A stretch of 64,000 bases of DNA from an uncultured Lachnospiraceae bacterium (GTDB lineage: Bacteria > Bacillota > Clostridia > Lachnospirales > Lachnospiraceae). Positions 8,915 to 17,268 of this stretch are shown piece after piece (the first letter of the stretch is position 1; each line of letters opens with the position of its first letter). Below the pieces are notes generated by a model. The model did no database searches and was not told the DNA's origin. It saw only the letters and a list, made by a program, of their open reading frames with translations. Both the position numbers and the translations under genes were made by a program. The DNA is taken from the NCBI GenBank assembly GCA_947631505.1, contig CANRLR010000001.1:62001-126000 (forward strand), in the 5' to 3' direction.

Positions 8915-9955
8915 TTATGGTACCATTGGCACAAGACGTAAGCCTTCTGTCTCATCAAACCCAAACATAAGATTCATATTCTGGACAGCCTGTCCGGCGG
9001 CTCCTTTTGTAATGTTATCCATCGCTCCCATCATAATAACACGGCCGGTACGCTCATCCACCGTTACATTCACATCCACAAAGTTACTTCCTTCCACCCA
9101 CTTAGTTTCCGGACAGACACCATCATCTAAGAGCCGGACAAAATATTCATCTTTGTATGCCTCTTCATAGGCTTTCCGAATTTCCTCTTTTGTTGTTCCT
9201 TTTTTATAAGAAGCATATGCCGTAATCAAAATTCCCCGGTTCATTGGAATCAGATGCGGAGTAAAATTCAATGTAACTGCTTTTCCACTGGCATAGGATA
9301 ACTGCTCCTCAATCTCAGGTGTGTGGCGATGACCTGCCACACCGTATGCCTTAATATTTTCATTGACTTCACAATATAAATTTGGAATCTTTGCTCCCCG
9401 TCCCGCTCCGGAAGTTCCTGACTTCGCATCAATAATCAAGGTATCCATATCAATCAGTCCCGCTCTTGCTAACGGATAAATCGACAGGAATGAGCAAGTC
9501 GGATAACACCCTGGATTTGCCACAAGTCTTGCCCCCTTCACCTTGTCACGGTTCACTTCACATAATCCATACACTGCTTCTTCAATAAATTGTGGACTCT
9601 TGTGTTTGATACCATACCACTTTTCATAAATTGCCACATCTTTGATACGATAATCTGCACTCAGATCAATAACCTTGGCATGGGATAAGATTTCCTCATC
9701 CAGAACCCCTGCTAAATATCCCTGCGGTGTAGCAGTAAAGATAACATCTGCCTCTTCCGCCAACTGATGCAGATCATCACTTTTACATATATTTTCTACA
9801 ATCTGAAAGACATTTCCGAAAACAGAACTGAATTTCTTATCTACATAACTTCGGGAACCATACCATATAATTTCTACCTCTCTATGTTGGAGTAAAAGCC
9901 GTACAAGCTCCTGACCTGCATAACCGGTTGCACCAATAATACCTGCTTTTATCAT
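8915..9955 (-). CDS. argC: N-acetyl-gamma-glutamyl-phosphate reductase
   Basis: NADPH-dependent reductase for the third arginine step. The Rossmann motif GIIGATGYAGQELVRLL is at 5-21 and the catalytic Cys150 in VANPGCYPT. The ATG at 9955 sits behind GGAGG; an ATG 12 bases upstream forms part of the SD itself (AATGGAGG) and is not the start. First gene of the argCJBD operon, 346 residues. Confidence 0.96.
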   Translation of the reverse strand: MIKAGIIGATGYAGQELVRLLLQHREVEIIWYGSRSYVDKKFSSVFGNVFQIVENICKSDDLHQLAEEADVIFTATPQGYLAGVLDEEILSHAKVIDLSADYRIKDVAIYEKWYGIKHKSPQFIEEAVYGLCEVNRDKVKGARLVANPGCYPTCSFLSIYPLARAGLIDMDTLIIDAKSGTSGAGRGAKIPNLYCEVNENIKAYGVAGHRHTPEIEEQLSYASGKAVTLNFTPHLIPMNRGILITAYASYKKGTTKEEIRKAYEEAYKDEYFVRLLDDGVCPETKWVEGSNFVDVNVTVDERTGRVIMMGAMDNITKGAAGQAVQNMNLMFGFDETEGLRLVPMVP

Positions 9956-10010
9956 AAATTCCTCCATTCTGAGCGACTGCCCCCGCTCTCTTGTATTTCT
10001 TGAATATTTT

Positions 10011-10075
10011 ATGTATATTTATGCATAATATACACAAACTGCATTTATTATACTCCTTTTTCGACAAATATGCAA
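10011..10075 (-). promoter_or_regulatory. argCJBD promoter and ArgR-like box
   Basis: On the minus strand TTGCAT (10070-10075) and a perfect TATAAT (10047-10052) are 17 bp apart. Immediately downstream, at about +5 to +30, lies the AT-rich dyad ATGTATATTTATGCAT...ATATACA (about 10011-10035). It resembles ARG boxes and is placed for repression. ArgR is not encoded in the window, so binding is inferred from the pathway. Confidence 0.7.
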
Positions 10076-10127
10076 TACTATATATTTCTTTATTACAATA
10101 TATTGGAAAAAACCATAGATTTCCCTC

Positions 10128-10156
10128 TTGCATAATATTCACTTCTAGTGTATATT
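10128..10156 (+). promoter_or_regulatory. argG promoter overlapped by an ArgR-like half site
   Basis: TTGCAT (10128-10133), 17 bp, TATATT (10151-10156). TGCATAATATTCA overlaps the -35 and looks like an ARG box half. A small hairpin, CCAATG/CATTGG (10180-10196), lies in the short 5' leader; no long riboswitch is seen. Confidence 0.65.
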
Positions 10157-10235
10157 AGATAGCAGAGTACATGGATATTCCAATGTGGAACATTGGTCTA
10201 TTTCAAAAATTATATCCTATGGAGGTAGAGGAATC

Positions 10236-11450
10236 ATGAAAGAAAAAGTAATTTTAGCTTATTCCGGTGGTTTGGACACAACAGCAATTATTCCATGGTT
10301 AAAAGAGAATTTTGACTATGAAGTAATCTGTGTCTGCATCGACTGTGGACAGGGCGAAGAACTGGATGGTTTGGAAGAACGTGCTAAATTCTGTGGTGCA
10401 TCCAAATTATACATAGAGGATGTCATTGATGAATTTTGCGATGAGTATGTTGTTCCTTGTGTACAGGCTCATGCTGTCTATGAAAATAAATATTTATTAG
10501 GAACATCTATGGCACGTCCTGTTATTGCAAAACGTCTTGTAGAAATTGCCCGCAAGGAAGGTGCTACTGCTATTTGTCACGGTGCAACAGGTAAAGGAAA
10601 TGACCAGATTCGTTTTGAACTCGGTATCAAAGCACTTGCTCCAGATCTTAAAATTATTGCTGCATGGAGAAGTGATAAATGGAATTTGGATTCCCGGGAA
10701 TCTGAAATTGAATATTGTAAGGCCCACGGTATTGATTTACCATTCTCCGCAGACAGCAGCTACAGCCGTGACCGCAACTTATGGCACATCAGCCATGAGG
10801 GTCTTGAACTGGAGGAGCCAGCGAATGAGCCAAACTTTGAACATCTTCTTGTATTGGGAACAACACCGGAAAATGCTCCGGAAGAAGGCGAATATGTTAC
10901 CATGACTTTTGAAGCCGGAGTTCCAAAAAGCATAAATGGTGTCGAAATGAAAGTATCGGATATTATCCGTAAATTAAATGAGCTTGGTGGCAGACATGGA
11001 ATCGGTATTGTTGATATCGTGGAAAACCGTGTCGTGGGAATGAAGTCCCGCGGCGTATATGAAACTCCGGGCGGAACCATTCTGTACGAGGCACACCAGC
11101 AGCTGGAAGAATTAATCTTAGACCGTGATACTTATGCAGTAAAAATGGATATGGGAAATAAACTGGCACAAATTTGTTATGAAGGAAAATGGTTTTCTCC
11201 TCTTCGTGAGGCAGTTCAGGCGTTCATTGAGTCGACGCAGAAATATGTGACGGGTGAAGTTAAGTTTAAACTGTATAAAGGTAACATTATCAAAGCAGGA
11301 ACCACTTCTCCATACAGCTTATACAATGAAAGTATTGCATCATTCACGACCGGTGATTTATATGACCACCATGATGCAGAAGGATTCATCAATCTGTTCG
11401 GACTTTCCACAAAGGTTCGTGCAATGAAAATGGCAGAAGTTGAAAAGTAA
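10236..11450 (+). CDS. argG: Argininosuccinate synthase
   Basis: Joins citrulline and aspartate at the cost of ATP to AMP. The N-terminal P-loop is AYSGGLDTT (9-17) and TGKGNDQIRFE is the citrulline/aspartate site. The ATG at 10236 follows GGAGGTAGAGG; an upstream in-frame ATG has no SD. 404 residues, normal length. It is transcribed away from argCJBD and ends just before a strong terminator. argH is not in the window, so the last step must be encoded elsewhere. Confidence 0.97.
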   Translation: MKEKVILAYSGGLDTTAIIPWLKENFDYEVICVCIDCGQGEELDGLEERAKFCGASKLYIEDVIDEFCDEYVVPCVQAHAVYENKYLLGTSMARPVIAKRLVEIARKEGATAICHGATGKGNDQIRFELGIKALAPDLKIIAAWRSDKWNLDSRESEIEYCKAHGIDLPFSADSSYSRDRNLWHISHEGLELEEPANEPNFEHLLVLGTTPENAPEEGEYVTMTFEAGVPKSINGVEMKVSDIIRKLNELGGRHGIGIVDIVENRVVGMKSRGVYETPGGTILYEAHQQLEELILDRDTYAVKMDMGNKLAQICYEGKWFSPLREAVQAFIESTQKYVTGEVKFKLYKGNIIKAGTTSPYSLYNESIASFTTGDLYDHHDAEGFINLFGLSTKVRAMKMAEVEK

Positions 11451-11460
11451 GAAGAAAAGC

Positions 11461-11504
11461 AATAGGCTGCTGCATCAAAGTTGATGCAGCAGCCTATTTT
11501 TTTT
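11461..11504 (+). terminator. Intrinsic terminator of argG
   Basis: An 18-bp perfect stem (11461-11478 with 11481-11498, core GGCTGCTGCATC) runs straight into eight T's. An A-rich stretch on the other side gives it some function for the converging L,D-transpeptidase gene. Confidence 0.93.
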
Positions 11505-11543
11505 GCTTTTCACAGCGTTTTACTTATTTTTTATAACGTTTTT

Positions 11544-13082
11544 TTAATAGATAAATACGATTTCTCTATACTTCGTAAGCTCATATATTTTTTTTGCATT
11601 TTTAGGCTCCAGATTCAGACATCCGTGAGAGCCTCTTGATTTATAAGTATCTTTTGTCCAACGGCTCCAAGGCTGCCATGGTGCTGAATGAAAACCGGTT
11701 CCCGTCCATGTGATGCGCACCCAGTAATCAACTGGTGTTTTATAGTCCTCTCCCACCAGAACACGATGTATCTGATGCTCTTTTATATAATAAGCTCCTG
11801 TTCTTGTCTGGCGGTCTTTTACTGGCAGTCCACTAATTAATTTACAGGAAAATTTTACTTTGCCATTGCGAATCACATACACCTTCTGGTCTTTTAAACT
11901 GATTTCGGTAAAATTTTTCGCATCAAAATCGTTTTCTTTTTCTACGGTGTCACGTTGATATGCCGTAGTTAAATATTTTGTTTTCAGCTTTGTAGTCAGA
12001 GCCTTTTTTGTCTCTTCTCCCGGATTTTCCAAATATGCCTGCTGTGCTTCTTTGTTTACTTCTTTTTTTAATGCACGAATCAAATCAGAAATCATCGTTT
12101 CATTATTAAATTCCCAGCCATAATCACCGCCCGCTACGTTCACTTCTTTTCCCTTATGGTTCGTAAATGTTCTTGTTACACCAACGGTTTTATACTTTTG
12201 GCATAATTGCTGCATCCAGTTACGAACGGCCTGTTTCTTAAATGTCACTTTACCATCTTTATAGTTACACCATGAATAAATCTTTTTTGGTCCAAGTGTT
12301 TCTTGGATATCATCATCAATTTTCCATGTGATCCAGCGGAGAATCATAGTATTACAAGCATTCAGCTCCTGTACCAGCCCCTCATTTTCAGCCGTAATTT
12401 TAGGTTTCTGATACACAGCCAATTCCTCTAACTGAATCGAATGTAGGCCTTGTGACAATGCCTTTTTTACACCTTCTTTAAAAACATCATACTGAATTGC
12501 ATTTCCCTCTATTTCTTCTGCAATGACAAGACTTTTTTTCTCATCAGAAAAAACAACTTTTGCATTTTCTGGTTTCGTAATCGGATAACTCTGGCTTCCT
12601 ACATATAACTCGCATTTCCTTAGAAAATTTTCCAATTTCTGTTCATTATAATTTACACCTAGATCAAGATCCAATTCTTTCTTCTCAAAAATGGAAAATA
12701 TACTGAACTCATCATGCTGAAGCTCGTACTGTTCTTTTAAGGAAGAATCAATATTGACTTCATAATCTATATCATCCTTTGTTAAGACAGTTCTTCCTCC
12801 ATTTCTGCCATTCATTTCTAATTGATAATTCGCATATAATTCCGGTAACTTTTGTTTTGCCTCATCATACTTCATGCCTGATATTTCATAATCGGCAATC
12901 CACGTATTCGGATAAAAACGACTGTTGTAATAAACATGAGTCCCTATTATAAAGGCCAATAAAAGAACAATTGCACCTACGCCTATTCCAATTAAAATTA
13001 CTGTTTTTTTACTCTTGAATCCAAGAATTTTTTTTGCTTCCCCCGAATCCTTCCTAATTTTTACTTCAGGATTTTCACTCAT
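11544..13082 (-). CDS. L,D-transpeptidase (YkuD) with PG-binding-4 domain
   Basis: Membrane-anchored enzyme expected to make 3-3 crosslinks in peptidoglycan or attach proteins to it. The cytoplasmic tail is ~27 residues, one membrane helix lies at about 28-50, then a long extracellular region with a VanW-type peptidoglycan-binding domain. The C-terminal YkuD domain has the catalytic block SRGSHGCLNL (His and Cys) about 40 residues from the end and an upstream HSAPW. 512 residues. It is monocistronic, with its own promoter, and convergent with argG. Confidence 0.92.
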   Translation of the reverse strand: MSENPEVKIRKDSGEAKKILGFKSKKTVILIGIGVGAIVLLLAFIIGTHVYYNSRFYPNTWIADYEISGMKYDEAKQKLPELYANYQLEMNGRNGGRTVLTKDDIDYEVNIDSSLKEQYELQHDEFSIFSIFEKKELDLDLGVNYNEQKLENFLRKCELYVGSQSYPITKPENAKVVFSDEKKSLVIAEEIEGNAIQYDVFKEGVKKALSQGLHSIQLEELAVYQKPKITAENEGLVQELNACNTMILRWITWKIDDDIQETLGPKKIYSWCNYKDGKVTFKKQAVRNWMQQLCQKYKTVGVTRTFTNHKGKEVNVAGGDYGWEFNNETMISDLIRALKKEVNKEAQQAYLENPGEETKKALTTKLKTKYLTTAYQRDTVEKENDFDAKNFTEISLKDQKVYVIRNGKVKFSCKLISGLPVKDRQTRTGAYYIKEHQIHRVLVGEDYKTPVDYWVRITWTGTGFHSAPWQPWSRWTKDTYKSRGSHGCLNLEPKNAKKIYELTKYREIVFIY

Positions 13083-13129
13083 ATGAACCCGCTTCCCTTT
13101 CCTTCTGATTTATACTACGCGTATGTTAA

Positions 13130-13158
13130 ATTATATATTCTAAAAGATTAAATGTCAA
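13130..13158 (-). promoter_or_regulatory. Promoter of the L,D-transpeptidase gene
   Basis: Minus strand TTGACA (13153-13158), 17 bp, TATAAT (13130-13135): a full SigA consensus about 50 bp from the start codon. Confidence 0.8.
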
Positions 13159-13206
13159 TAGATTACGGAATTTGGAAAAAAATGCATGGAATGATGCCAT
13201 TAAAAA

Positions 13207-13239
13207 ATGCCCCCTTATCAATATAGATAAAAGGGGCAT
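13207..13239 (-). terminator. Intrinsic terminator of metA
   Basis: Just after the metA stop, ATGCCCC... pairs with ...GGGGCAT around a six-base loop, and the minus strand continues with TTTTTT. A few bases of the upper stem are bulged. Confidence 0.85.
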
Positions 13240-13245
13240 AAAATA

Positions 13246-14166
13246 TTACTTATTTATCTTTGCAACATCATACGGTGTGCTCTGATATACATAATAATTT
13301 AACCAGTTACTAAAAAACAACTGTCCGGTGGAGCGCCATCTGACAATAGGCTGTTTCTTTGGATCATCCTCTGGGAAATAATTCACTGGAATTTTAGGTT
13401 CTATCCCCTTTTCTAAGTCACGGTAATATTCTAATGCCAATGTATCCGCATCGTACTCTGGATGGCAGGTCATAAAAAATTGTCTGCTGTCCTTTGTCTT
13501 CAGCATTGTAACTCCCGCTTCGTCTGAAACAGCCAGAAGCTCCAGTTCGGCAATCTTCTCAATATCTTCCTTATTCACAGTCATTGCCCGGGACTGTGGC
13601 GCATAAAAAATATCATCGAATCCGCGGAACAAAGGAGAATTTTTCTTCAGCACATGATGCTCATATACCCCTGACAGCTTTTCCGGCAAATACACATTTT
13701 GAATACCATAATGATAATATAGTCCGGCATAAGCTCCCCAGCACATATAAAGTGTACAGTGCACATGCGTTTTACTCCATTCCATGATTTTACACACTTC
13801 ATCCCAATATGCCACATCTGCAAAGTCCGTATAATCAAGCGGTGCCCCTGTTATGATCATACCATCAAAATTCCGGTCTTTTACTTCATCATAAACTTTA
13901 TAGAAAGTATCTAAATGACTTGCTTCCACATTTTTAGACTGATAACTTGCTGTATGCAAAAACTCCACTTCCACCTGCAAAGGAGTATTCGATAATTTTC
14001 GTAAAATCTGTGTCTCCGTAACGATTTTTGTAGGCATCAAATTCAGTACAAGCACATGTAAAGGGCGAATATCCTGATGCATAGCCCGGTATTCTGTCAT
14101 AACAAATATATTTTCACTTTCCAATGTTTTCTGTGCCGGTAAGGAATCTTTAATTTTAATTGGCAT
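13246..14166 (-). CDS. metA: Homoserine O-acyltransferase (MetA family)
   Basis: Acylates homoserine as the first committed step of methionine synthesis. 306 residues, colinear with E. coli MetA. The catalytic Cys142 is in LYMCWGAYAG, and KLSGVYEHH and the CHPEYD segment (His/Glu) are present. The residue that decides acetyl- versus succinyl-CoA in characterised members (111; Gly for succinyl, Glu for acetyl) is Asp here (TGAPLDYTDF), so the acyl donor cannot be assigned from sequence. Single gene with its own promoter and terminator. The leader is only ~30 nt, too short for a SAM riboswitch. Confidence 0.94.
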   Translation of the reverse strand: MPIKIKDSLPAQKTLESENIFVMTEYRAMHQDIRPLHVLVLNLMPTKIVTETQILRKLSNTPLQVEVEFLHTASYQSKNVEASHLDTFYKVYDEVKDRNFDGMIITGAPLDYTDFADVAYWDEVCKIMEWSKTHVHCTLYMCWGAYAGLYYHYGIQNVYLPEKLSGVYEHHVLKKNSPLFRGFDDIFYAPQSRAMTVNKEDIEKIAELELLAVSDEAGVTMLKTKDSRQFFMTCHPEYDADTLALEYYRDLEKGIEPKIPVNYFPEDDPKKQPIVRWRSTGQLFFSNWLNYYVYQSTPYDVAKINK

Positions 14167-14201
14167 AAAACCACTCCTAACTCCATTTAATCACGACTGA
14201 A

Positions 14202-14230
14202 ATTGTAACACAAAATTACGCAGCTATCAA
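14202..14230 (-). promoter_or_regulatory. metA promoter
   Basis: Minus strand TTGATA (14225-14230), 17 bp, TACAAT (14202-14207), about 35 bp before the metA start. Confidence 0.75.
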
Positions 14231-14241
14231 GGAGTTTCTTC

Positions 14242-14257
14242 CAATTGCCGGCAATTG
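14242..14257. promoter_or_regulatory. 16-bp perfect palindrome between thiE and metA
   Basis: CAATTGCCGGCAATTG directly follows the thiE stop codon and ends 12 bp upstream of the metA -35. There is no U-run, so it is more likely a protein site or a weak 3' hairpin of the thi mRNA than a terminator. Confidence 0.4.
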
Positions 14258-14821
14258 TCATTCCCGCATACAGCCTGACATAATGCAGACTCCCTTTGCT
14301 CCGCACTCAAGAATACTCTGCTCATTCTCTTTTTTGACACCACCGATTCCATAGACCGGAACGGAAGTGATTGCACATATCTGTTGCAAAAAGTTAAGTC
14401 CTCTTGGCGGAAGCCCTTTTTTACAGTCTGTCAAAAAAATATGCCCTGCGGTAATATAATCCGCTCCTAATTCCATTGCTTTTTTTGCCTGTTCCACCGA
14501 ATGAACGGAAGTTCCGATTTCCCTCATTGCGTTGCGGAGGCTTTCTTTTTCTTCCCACTCATCCCAGCGGTTCAGAGGCAGATGAAGATAAGGATGTTCC
14601 AGTTGTAGAGCAGCTTCCGGGAAATTATGTAAAATACATTTCTTATTATATTTTTTACAAATGGAAACCACCCGCTCAGCCAAAATTAAATACTCTTCGG
14701 CCTGTAAATCCTTTTCCCGCAAAAGAATGGCATCATAAGCAGTTCCCGCCGCAATTTTAGTAATTCGTGCAAGGAAGTCCCCCTCACACAGATGCCGGTT
14801 CGTAACAGCAATTCTATACAT
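14258..14821 (-). CDS. thiE: Thiamine phosphate synthase / TenI-like protein
   Basis: TIM-barrel protein of the ThiE/TenI family, 187 residues. ThiE joins the thiazole and pyrimidine phosphates; TenI paralogues aromatise the thiazole tautomer. Visible: ILLREKDL, ILHNF (His), GTSVHS and the phosphate-binding YGIGGVKKEN and IMSGC segments near the end. It is somewhat short for ThiE, and only some diphosphate-site residues are obvious, so TenI is a real alternative. The ATG at 14821 overlaps the thiH stop (ATGTATAG); an ATG at 14833 is possible. Last gene of the thi operon. Confidence 0.8.
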   Translation of the reverse strand: MYRIAVTNRHLCEGDFLARITKIAAGTAYDAILLREKDLQAEEYLILAERVVSICKKYNKKCILHNFPEAALQLEHPYLHLPLNRWDEWEEKESLRNAMREIGTSVHSVEQAKKAMELGADYITAGHIFLTDCKKGLPPRGLNFLQQICAITSVPVYGIGGVKKENEQSILECGAKGVCIMSGCMRE

Positions 14822-16022
14822 AGATATAATCATTCATGACAGGCTGCATTCCCACAGAAAGAATGGCGTCATAGACCTCCTGAACATTTCTCGTATCGTC
14901 AATTTCAAACTGTTCATCGCCTTTTTCTTCACCGCTGCGTCCACCGATTCCGACATCCACTCCGGCAGATATCTTGGTGGCACAGATCTGAATCAGATTA
15001 TCCCTCACCCGCTGGCACTCTCTGGTCGATACCGTAATCGAAGCAAACGGAAGCAGCAGACGGTAAGCACAGACTACCTGTAACAGTTGTGCTTCATGAA
15101 CATCCATTGGATTAATACGGTCATTATTAATAATCGGGCGCAGTCTCGGACAGGAAAAGGCAATCTCAGCCTGTGGATATTTTCTCTGTAAAAGATACGC
15201 ATGGACTCCTGTAGCAAAGGCATCCTTCCTAAAATCATCCAAGCCTAATAAAGCAGCAAAGCCGACTCCTCTCATCCCTCCCTTTAATGCCCGTTCCTGA
15301 GAATTGAAACGGTATGGAAAAATACGTTTATTTCCTGCCAGATGCAGTGTTTCGTATTTATCTGAATGATAGGTTTCCTGAAATACCGTAACATAATCAG
15401 CACCGCAATCATGCCAGAACTTATAATTTTCTGAGTTCGTTGGATATACTTCCAAACCAATAACTTTAAAATATTTTCTTGCAATTTTTATTGCTTCCCC
15501 AATATATTCCACATTCGACATTTTAGGACTTTCCCCGGTCAGAATCAATACTTCCTGTAAACCAGACTTTGCAATTTCCTGCATTTCCCGTTCTATCTCT
15601 TCTGCGTTTAATTTTGCTCTGCGAATTTTATTATGACAATTAAAACCACAGTAAATGCAATAATTTTCACAATAGTTTGCAATATATAACGGCGTAAACA
15701 TCATAACCGAATTGCCAAAATGTTTTCTTGTTTCCCTCTGTGCCATCTGTGCTATTTCTTCCAATAAAGGTAAAGCTGCCGGTGACAGCAGGGCTGCAAA
15801 ATCCGCTAAGGTGCGGCTTTCATTATAAATCGCCCGTTTTACATCAGCTGCTGTATATTTGTTATAATCATAATGCTGCATTGCCTCTACAACAGTCTGT
15901 TCCACATCGGAATCCAGCACTTCCATTCCTTCCAGATAGGTCATATGGTCAATTCGATTTTCTTTCATATCTTCTAAAATTGACTCACTCAAAATGCTTT
16001 CATTCATTACTTCTGTTGCCAT
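14814..16022 (-). CDS. thiH: 2-iminoacetate synthase, radical SAM
   Basis: Cleaves tyrosine to dehydroglycine (2-iminoacetate) and p-cresol in anaerobic thiazole synthesis. The radical SAM CX3CX2C cluster motif is NYCENYCIYCGF, followed by the SAM-binding ILTGES and the C-terminal ThiH domain (STRECQRVRDNL, GGRSGEEKGDEQFEI). The ATG at 16022 follows GGAGG; the ATG inside that SD (AATGGAGG) is a false start. 402 residues. It lies 14 nt after thiG. Confidence 0.95.
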   Translation of the reverse strand: MATEVMNESILSESILEDMKENRIDHMTYLEGMEVLDSDVEQTVVEAMQHYDYNKYTAADVKRAIYNESRTLADFAALLSPAALPLLEEIAQMAQRETRKHFGNSVMMFTPLYIANYCENYCIYCGFNCHNKIRRAKLNAEEIEREMQEIAKSGLQEVLILTGESPKMSNVEYIGEAIKIARKYFKVIGLEVYPTNSENYKFWHDCGADYVTVFQETYHSDKYETLHLAGNKRIFPYRFNSQERALKGGMRGVGFAALLGLDDFRKDAFATGVHAYLLQRKYPQAEIAFSCPRLRPIINNDRINPMDVHEAQLLQVVCAYRLLLPFASITVSTRECQRVRDNLIQICATKISAGVDVGIGGRSGEEKGDEQFEIDDTRNVQEVYDAILSVGMQPVMNDYIYV

Positions 16023-16035
16023 GATTTCCTCCATT

Positions 16036-16827
16036 CTAAATCGTTACCGGCGGAACGGAACCATCCTGAATATATCCCGTCAACGGAGAAGAAGCACTTC
16101 CGCCGCGCTCCAACACTCTTCCTGTTCCGGCAAGGTACGCTTTTCTTCCTGCCTCAATGGCAAAACGAAATGCCTCTGCCATTGCCGGAATATCCCCTGC
16201 CGTAGCAATACCGGTATTTGCCATAATCGCAGCTGCTCCCATTTCCATCGCCGCACATGCCTCCGACGGCTTACCGATTCCGGCATCTACAATGATTGGC
16301 AAATCAATTTCATCAATTAAGATCTGTATAAATTCTTTTGTACAAAGTCCCTTGTTCGAGCCGATTGGAGCAGCCAGCGGCATAATCGTAGCTGCTCCCG
16401 CATTCATTAAATCTCTCGCCACATTCAAGTCAGGATACATATACGGCATAACAACAAATCCCTCATTCGCAAGAATTTCTGTTGCCCGAATCGTTTCTGC
16501 ATTATCCGGCAGCAAATATTTCGTATCCCTCATAATTTCAATTTTCACAAAATCTCCGCAGCCGACTTCACGGGATAATCTCGCAATGCGAACTGCCTCT
16601 TCTGCATTTCTCGCCCCCGATGTATTTGGAAGTAACGTTACACCTTCTGGAATATAATCCAAAATGTTGGCACGTCCATCCTGATTTGCCCGCCGCAGAG
16701 CCAGCGTAATGATCTGTGCTCCGGCATGCTCAACGGAAGCCTTAATCAGATCAAGGGAATATTTTCCCGAGCCTAAAATAAAACGTGAGGTAAACTCATG
16801 ACCTCCAATGATCAACTTATCTTCCAT
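16036..16827 (-). CDS. thiG: Thiazole synthase
   Basis: Builds the thiazole phosphate from deoxyxylulose 5-phosphate, iminoacetate and ThiS thiocarboxylate. TIM barrel with the Schiff-base Lys in FVKIEIMRD and the phosphate-binding [11 protein letters not shown] and MANTGIA. The ATG at 16827 is placed by AGGAGG; the open frame extends 28 residues upstream without conserved sequence. 263 residues. Located between thiS and thiH. Confidence 0.96.
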   Translation of the reverse strand: MEDKLIIGGHEFTSRFILGSGKYSLDLIKASVEHAGAQIITLALRRANQDGRANILDYIPEGVTLLPNTSGARNAEEAVRIARLSREVGCGDFVKIEIMRDTKYLLPDNAETIRATEILANEGFVVMPYMYPDLNVARDLMNAGAATIMPLAAPIGSNKGLCTKEFIQILIDEIDLPIIVDAGIGKPSEACAAMEMGAAAIMANTGIATAGDIPAMAEAFRFAIEAGRKAYLAGTGRVLERGGSASSPLTGYIQDGSVPPVTI

Positions 16828-16894
16828 TTGTAAATTCCTCCTATCTGATAACATATTACAATTCAACTGCTCTTTGTCCGCTCTCAGTACTTTA

Positions 16895-17092
16895 TCATCC
16901 TCCGCCAACAAAACTCACGACTTCAACCACATCTCCGGAATGGAGCAGTATTTCATTATAATTTTTTTTACTGACAATGTTCCCATTGACTTCTACCGCA
17001 ATCCGGGTAATGGAATACCCTTCCTTTTCCACCATATCTGCTACGGACACATTGTCATATCCGTACTTTTCTTCTCCGTTTACCTTTACCAA
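16895..17092 (-). CDS. thiS: Sulfur carrier protein ThiS
   Basis: A 65-residue ubiquitin-like carrier that delivers sulfur to ThiG. The C-terminus ends in VVSFVGGG, the glycine tail adenylated and thiocarboxylated in this family. I place the start at TTG 17092, eight bases after AGGAAGGAGG; the longer open frame would cross a terminator-like hairpin. It heads thiS-thiG-thiH-thiE. thiF, the usual activating enzyme gene, is not in the operon. Confidence 0.87.
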   Translation of the reverse strand: MVKVNGEEKYGYDNVSVADMVEKEGYSITRIAVEVNGNIVSKKNYNEILLHSGDVVEVVSFVGGG

Positions 17093-17121
17093 AGACAGAA
17101 CCTCCTTCCTGACTACAAAAA

Positions 17122-17177
17122 AGAGTATCTCAAGAAGATTCACACCCGAGGTGGTGTGCCCCTTCTTGAGATACTCT
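17122..17177 (-). terminator. Terminator-like hairpin in the thiS leader (putative attenuator)
   Basis: A 16-bp perfect stem (17122-17137 with 17162-17177, AGAGTATCTCAAGAAG) whose loop holds a second 6-bp stem (CACACC/GGTGTG). On the minus strand it ends in CTTTTTTG, giving a complete intrinsic terminator only ~12 nt before the thiS SD. It begins only a few bases after the expected transcription start, leaving no room for a TPP aptamer. It may also end transcripts of the preceding gene. Confidence 0.85.
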
Positions 17178-17189
17178 CAATCTTTTCTT

Positions 17190-17218
17190 ATCCTACCATA
17201 AGATATTTCTTATGTCAA
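17190..17218 (-). promoter_or_regulatory. thiSGHE promoter with an operator-like dyad
   Basis: Minus strand TTGACA (17213-17218), 17 bp, TAGGAT (17190-17195). The spacer is almost filled by the dyad CATAAGA-AATA-TCTTATG (17197-17214), a position where a repressor would exclude RNA polymerase. Confidence 0.65.
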
Positions 17219-17268
17219 GAATCTTCCCCCAGATTCTCTCTTATCATTTTCCATGCAGAACAAGCAGA

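Noticed and set aside
14167-14257. SAM riboswitch upstream of metA
   Set aside because: The likely start site leaves only ~30 nt of leader.
17093-17268. TPP riboswitch upstream of thiS
   Set aside because: The conserved THI-box segments are absent and the leader is too short; only a terminator-like hairpin is seen.
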